DNA from: Methanolobus sp. UBA474
Lineage (GTDB): Archaea > Halobacteriota > Methanosarcinia > Methanosarcinales > Methanosarcinaceae
Reading direction: 5' to 3'
NCBI GenBank assembly: GCA_002501695.1
Contig: DANZ01000069.1
Location: 456 to 44,451 of the forward strand
Length of the DNA: 43,996 nt
Position 1 is the stretch's first letter; every line of letters starts with the position of its first letter. Under the pieces are notes generated by a model, which worked only from the letters and a program-made list of their open reading frames with translations, had not been told where the DNA came from and made no database searches. The translations under genes and the position numbers were made by a program. Positions 40,033 through 43,996 of this stretch are shown here, in pieces.

Positions 40033-41691
40033 TTAACTCATATCTGAACTAAGTTTTTTGGACATATATACTCCATCTCGCTCGTAGCCCAGTTTCCGGT
40101 AATACCCCTTAACACCTATGCCACTAAGGATAGCCAGTTTGCTATAACCGGCGTCATGGGATATTTCCTCCGCACATGCGACCAGTTCTCGGCCGTATCC
40201 TTTATGCTGCCAATCACACTTTCCGGCCTTATCGCCCACAGGCACCATGGATCCATATACATGCAGCTCCCTTCCCAGGGCAGCGCCCTTAAGTTCCTCC
40301 CGGTGCGGCATGCCGGGGAAACGCAGCCTCAGGAAACCTATCAGTATATCCTGGACGGTATCCTCAAAAGCAATGAAATGCTCTTTTCCTCCGCAGCAAT
40401 CATAGCTCTCAACGGTAAGTTCGATATGTTCCTCCTCGGGCTCTCTTCCTTTGAGGATATTATGTCCTACTTCACGGCATCTTATACAGCGGCATCTGCC
40501 TCCGTGCTGCTCCAGATGGTTTTGCGCAAGCTGCCTGACGTTGCTTTTCCGGACTCCCGCCAGTATCTGGGAAGCCGGTATGTCCCGCTGGATGCGCTGC
40601 ATGCGTACCCACTTCGGTACAAGTGACTTGATATGAGCCAGAAGACCCACAGCATCTTCATCCCCTATCGCGTGATAATCTCCGCGTTCCCATATTTTAT
40701 GCAGCTCTGTGCCCTCTGTGACAAGCGTGGGATATATCTTAAGGTAGTCAGGCATGAACCCCGGATCAGTAAAAAGTCTCCTGAAATTCCTTATCTCTCT
40801 ATCTTCATCCATGCCGGGAAGTCCTGGCATCATGTGGAAGCCCACCTTCAGGGCACTGTCCCTGAGCAGTCTGTTGGCTTCAATGCTGTCTGCAACAGTA
40901 TGTCCCCTGCGCATTCTGGACAGCACGAAATCATATGTGCTCTGGACACCAATTTCCACTTTGGTCGCGCCAAGCTCCAGCATCCTGTCTATATGTTCCG
41001 GCCGTGCCCAGTCGGGCCTGGTCTCAAAGGTAATGCCTGTATTCTTCACCTCTGCGGTCTCATTGGCCTTATGCACATCTTCCAGTGTGACATAGGGACA
41101 GGCTTTCCCGATGGTCATGGCATCATTGCGCCACTCCGTCCCGTAAAAGTCGTTCATTGCCTCAATGCATCGTTTTGCGTACCATTCCTGGTAGTCTATG
41201 GACCTTGCAGAAAAAGTACCGCCCATGACGATGAGCTCGGCTTTTTTTATATCGTGCCCGATATCTCTAAGCTGCTCAAGCCGGGAGGTAACTATGCGGT
41301 AGGGATCATAATCGTGCTGTATCGCACGCATAGTAGAAGGCTCCCTGCCCATATAGCTCTGGGGTGAATTGAACTGCGAATCCGGCCCGCCCGGGCAGGG
41401 CACGCATATCCCGTGAGGGCACAGGGCGGGAGACGTCATCGCTGCTATGACAGCAACCCCGGAGATGGTACGCACCGGCTTGCGCTGCAGCACATCCCTT
41501 ACCTTCTTTTGTTCTTCCTCGCTTCCTGCCATCAGGATGTCCGCATTCTTAGGAAGGCTGGCAAGCCGGCAACTCTTTGCCATTTTCTTCTTTGCTTCGT
41601 TCAGCTGGCGCAGATCAGTGATCCTCCCGTCGATGACCATCTCCAGGATCTCCCTGCATGCGCCGTTAAAATCAGTATATTCCGCAGTCAT
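40033..41691 (-). CDS. elp3: Elp3-family tRNA U34 carboxymethyl-modifying enzyme
   Basis: 552 residues. The radical-SAM N-terminal domain has the Elp3-specific cysteine motif in CPHGICVPCPGGPD followed by FNSPQSYMGREP. The middle shows GVQSTYDFVLSRMRRGH and FHMMPGLPG typical of the SAM core. The C-terminal GNAT acetyltransferase domain ends with YGRELVACAEE...GIGVKGYYRKLGYERDGVYM. Archaeal Elp3 alone makes the cm5U-type modification at wobble uridine of tRNA. Length and domain order are normal. It runs codirectionally with rfcS with 30 bp between. Confidence 0.92.
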   Translation of the reverse strand: MTAEYTDFNGACREILEMVIDGRITDLRQLNEAKKKMAKSCRLASLPKNADILMAGSEEEQKKVRDVLQRKPVRTISGVAVIAAMTSPALCPHGICVPCPGGPDSQFNSPQSYMGREPSTMRAIQHDYDPYRIVTSRLEQLRDIGHDIKKAELIVMGGTFSARSIDYQEWYAKRCIEAMNDFYGTEWRNDAMTIGKACPYVTLEDVHKANETAEVKNTGITFETRPDWARPEHIDRMLELGATKVEIGVQSTYDFVLSRMRRGHTVADSIEANRLLRDSALKVGFHMMPGLPGMDEDREIRNFRRLFTDPGFMPDYLKIYPTLVTEGTELHKIWERGDYHAIGDEDAVGLLAHIKSLVPKWVRMQRIQRDIPASQILAGVRKSNVRQLAQNHLEQHGGRCRCIRCREVGHNILKGREPEEEHIELTVESYDCCGGKEHFIAFEDTVQDILIGFLRLRFPGMPHREELKGAALGRELHVYGSMVPVGDKAGKCDWQHKGYGRELVACAEEISHDAGYSKLAILSGIGVKGYYRKLGYERDGVYMSKKLSSDMS

Positions 41692-41721
41692 TTGTATGGA
41701 TCATATTCCTTTTGGCCTGCA

Positions 41722-42759
41722 TTACTGGCAAAAACCTGCCACAAGGGCTTCCAGTTGTATACGCTCATTGGATGCGTCTGTCAGGCAGAGGTCGGCGTCA
41801 GCTATCCTTATTACCCATCCGGCTATGACCGCATCGCTCTCGTTGGAAGATGCTGCCATTGCATGCAACTTCAACAGGATCTCCTGTCCCGACATACCCT
41901 CCTCCAGGATAAGGTCATCTATGGCTTTACGTGCCTCGATGATGTCCTTTGAAACAGCGGCCTGGAACAGGTGCATGACATTCTCCGATCTTTCCTTCAA
42001 AGTACATTCATATATTTCCTGTGACCCGATATTGGAATCCCGGAAATGCAGGGATGCCACCTGCAGGGTGTGAAGCGCCCTGGCAACGTTCCCGTTTGCG
42101 TGATAGCCAAGCGCGTCCACGCCGTCCTCGGAGACCGACAGCCCTTCTTTGTCTGCCACTTCCCGGATGAACTTTGCGAGCTTATCGGCTGAAACATGCG
42201 TAAAGAACAGTTGAAGGCCTCTTGACCTGAGAGGAGCTATGAGTTTTGAAGGCTGTGTCGTGGAAAGTACGAACCTGCAGGTAGTTGTGTATTTTTCCAT
42301 TATCCTTCTCAGTGCATGCTGGGCATCGGAATTGAAAGCCTCTGCGTTATCAATAAAGATTATCTTAAAGTCCGCGTCAATGGGCGCCATACTGGCATAT
42401 TCATTAACTACTTCCTTGAAAATGGCAATAACGCTCTTTGATATTTTGGAAGGGTCATCGGTGCCTATGATGCGCAGGAACCTTTTATCACGTACAAGGT
42501 AACGCTTGCCCTGTTCAAAGAAATCCGACGCATTGAAGTACGTGAGATTATGCTCTTGCCCCTCGCCATATATCTCGCGTGCCATTGCAAAGGCTGTCGA
42601 TGATTTCCCGGTATTTTCCGGTCCGTGGAAAACCAGGTGGGGAAGATTCTTCGAGCGGACAAGCCTGCGGATCATATCGACGGATTCTTCGTTACCCAAT
42701 ACTTCATCCAGATTCGAAGGCCTGTATTTTACTGTCCAGATATCTTTCACGTTCCTCAC
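41722..42759 (-). CDS. Replication factor C small-subunit-like protein
   Basis: 345-residue clamp-loader ATPase. RFC box II is IWTVKYRPSNLDEVLGN, and Walker A is GPENTGKSS (46-54; the usual GPPGTGKT has Pro-Glu-Asn here). Walker B reads IIFIDNAE (about 133-140), whereas the family has DEAD. The SRC motif is SRG (LRSRGLQLFF). These changes match the less canonical second small subunit known in Methanosarcinales RFC (RfcS2-like), which may be a regulatory or weakly hydrolysing subunit. The C-terminal collar domain is present. It lies between elp3 and secD. Confidence 0.83.
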   Translation of the reverse strand: MRNVKDIWTVKYRPSNLDEVLGNEESVDMIRRLVRSKNLPHLVFHGPENTGKSSTAFAMAREIYGEGQEHNLTYFNASDFFEQGKRYLVRDKRFLRIIGTDDPSKISKSVIAIFKEVVNEYASMAPIDADFKIIFIDNAEAFNSDAQHALRRIMEKYTTTCRFVLSTTQPSKLIAPLRSRGLQLFFTHVSADKLAKFIREVADKEGLSVSEDGVDALGYHANGNVARALHTLQVASLHFRDSNIGSQEIYECTLKERSENVMHLFQAAVSKDIIEARKAIDDLILEEGMSGQEILLKLHAMAASSNESDAVIAGWVIRIADADLCLTDASNERIQLEALVAGFCQ

Positions 42760-42778
42760 CTGATATGTTCACTCTTGC

Positions 42779-43996
42779 TCACTCTGTCTTGCTGGCGCTT
42801 TTCTCCGCACTTGCCTCAAGTACATAAAGAATGATCCTTCCGTAGGTCGGCCTGGCTATCAGTACGCCTATCAGGACACCCACGATAGTCGTTATCGCGA
42901 ATCCCTTCAGGGCCCCAAATCCCATTACCACGAGCGGGGACATTGCTATCACAGTTGTCGCTGCAGCGCCGAATATGATGGCGAATGCTTTTGTTATCCT
43001 CGCCAGATATACCTTTCTCGGAGGAAGCTTGCCCTCGTAGAGCACTTCATCAGTAATGATGACAAGGTGGTCTATGCCTGTACCCATTACAGCTATGATA
43101 CCTGCAATGCTTGCAAGGTCCAGCTGCCAGCCGATAGCACCGGCAAAACCGAGGATCATTATCACTTCACTGGCAGATATTGCTACCATGGGCAGGAGTA
43201 TCTCCGGTTTCCGGTATCTCCTGTAAACAACGGCTGCAACTGCAAGCAGAGTGATCACTCCGGCAAACAGTGCCTGGGTCTTGAACTGCTCACCCAGGGA
43301 AGCGTCCACCTGTCCGGAACCTATGACCTCCACATTGACCGGGAGAGCCCCTGCACGCAGATGTATCTGCAACTGTTCGGCCGTGGCCTTGCTACTTTCG
43401 TCTGCTCCGGTGGATGCCTGCCATGAGTATATGGGATACTGGGCCAGGGTTGATGCCGCAGAGGGGCTCAAAGGTGCGCTGTATACTTCTTTCTCGTCAA
43501 GGTACATTATCAGGTTATGGGACAGCGGATCGGTTGTTGCACCTGTCTCTATGGCTGCCTTCTGGAGTGCAAGCGCACCTGCGTCTGTCAGGGTGAACGG
43601 CGTGTACCATCCTTCGTTATCCCCATATCCTGCTATCCCGACGCTCTGGATCTCGTCCCCATAGAGCACATGCCTGCTGGCATTACCCTCTGTCGCTATC
43701 CTTATCTCGAACTTTCCGGGCTTTGATGCTATATCCTGGGCAGTGGCAAGGTCCATTCCTGCAAAATCGATGAGGATGTAATCATCTCCGACCACCCTGA
43801 CCGGTATGTCCTTGAGACCGAGGGTGTTCAGTTTGTCGCTTAGGATGTCCTTTGTCAGGTCGCGTGTCTCTGCCCTTACTCCCTGCCGGTAGATGGGTGT
43901 GCCGTCACTGTCACGGACGATGTATCCTCCAGCTGCGGACATGGCCTTTTCCAGGTCTTCCAGGGAAACGGATGTCCTTATCTCATATTCCACACT
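42779..43996 (-). CDS. secD: Protein-export protein SecD (3' part, 5' end outside window)
   Basis: At least 405 residues; the frame is open to the window edge, and the GTG at 43991-43993 is probably internal. SecD with SecF helps release proteins exported by Sec. The large extracytoplasmic P1-like domain occupies the first 245 residues (VGDDYILIDFAGMD, SLEDLEKAMSAAGG). It is followed by about five membrane helices: TQALFAGVITLLAVAAVV, VAISASEVIMILGFAG, SIAGIIAVMGTGIDHLVII, IIFGAAATTVIAMSPL and FAITTIVGVLIGVLIA. The GTGIDHLVI motif is typical of archaeal SecD. The start and the N-terminal anchor are missing from the window. Confidence 0.88.
   Translation of the reverse strand, partial: SVEYEIRTSVSLEDLEKAMSAAGGYIVRDSDGTPIYRQGVRAETRDLTKDILSDKLNTLGLKDIPVRVVGDDYILIDFAGMDLATAQDIASKPGKFEIRIATEGNASRHVLYGDEIQSVGIAGYGDNEGWYTPFTLTDAGALALQKAAIETGATTDPLSHNLIMYLDEKEVYSAPLSPSAASTLAQYPIYSWQASTGADESSKATAEQLQIHLRAGALPVNVEVIGSGQVDASLGEQFKTQALFAGVITLLAVAAVVYRRYRKPEILLPMVAISASEVIMILGFAGAIGWQLDLASIAGIIAVMGTGIDHLVIITDEVLYEGKLPPRKVYLARITKAFAIIFGAAATTVIAMSPLVVMGFGALKGFAITTIVGVLIGVLIARPTYGRIILYVLEASAEKSASKTE

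Noticed and set aside
40633..41367. 244-codon plus-strand frame inside elp3
   Set aside because: Antisense to the radical-SAM domain of Elp3, with no recognisable domain; shadow of a well-supported gene.
1..43996. tRNA, rRNA, RNase P RNA, SRP RNA and CRISPR arrays
   Set aside because: By eye I looked for T-loop GGTTCRANNCC, GAGGAAAGTC-type RNase P motifs, SRP helix 8 GGAAGG..GCAGC, and regularly spaced repeats on both strands and found none; a computed scan (tRNAscan-SE, Infernal) would be decisive.

Overview
The window is methanogen DNA, most likely from the Methanosarcinales (Methanosarcinaceae). The main evidence is a coenzyme M biosynthesis operon that uses the cysteate-synthase route (cysteate synthase plus split comD/comE). 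It is supported by an archaeal TyrRS, an archaeal-type RFC small subunit, archaeal Elp3, a cupin-type glucose-6-phosphate isomerase, a stand-alone NrpR domain protein, a Thg1-like enzyme, a DUF1699-like protein and TATA-box promoters. Genus cannot be fixed from the sequence alone. No rRNA, tRNA, CRISPR array or intact insertion sequence was seen.

Layout. 0-7.4 kb: tail of an ABC ATPase, a YkgJ Fe-S protein, two tandem four-CBS proteins, a secreted seven-bladed beta-propeller, an MscS channel, an unknown membrane protein, a 24-residue peptide gene with a perfect Shine-Dalgarno, and a gamma-carbonic-anhydrase-like protein. 7.5-10.4 kb: two tandem micro zinc-ribbon genes, a RimK-like ligase, a small membrane protein, a RibD/DHFR-like gene broken by at least two frameshifts, and a strongly structured stretch with its own TATA box that looks like an unassigned non-coding RNA of about 335 nt. 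10.4-19.7 kb: three TPR proteins (one cytosolic, one secreted, one small), a phosphoribosyltransferase/hydrolase pair and a HAD phosphatase. 19.8-25.5 kb: the coenzyme M operon cs - ABC ATPase - G3E-like GTPase - Fe-S protein - comD - comE, with overlapping or near-abutting junctions, facing a COG1900 (DUF39)-ferredoxin protein.

25.6-36.9 kb: housekeeping genes. These are an unknown protein, tyrS, thg1-like, PRC-barrel, malate dehydrogenase, a YprB-like exonuclease with uvrC, pgi, nrpRII-like, a RecJ/GAN-like nuclease with a PD-(D/E)XK protein, a small membrane protein and a YjbQ protein. 37.4-40 kb: an AT-rich patch with a six-helix membrane protein, a MinD/ParA-like ATPase and a winged-helix regulator. 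40-44 kb: elp3, an RFC small subunit with a changed Walker B, and the 3' part of secD.

How the genes fit together. The coenzyme M block is the clearest pathway. Cs makes cysteate, ComDE decarboxylates sulfopyruvate to sulfoacetaldehyde, and the COG1900-ferredoxin protein is a candidate for thiol introduction. The ABC/GTPase/Fe-S triad locked between cs and comD has no known function that I can assign and is the best protein-level lead. The structured RNA candidate is the best RNA-level lead.
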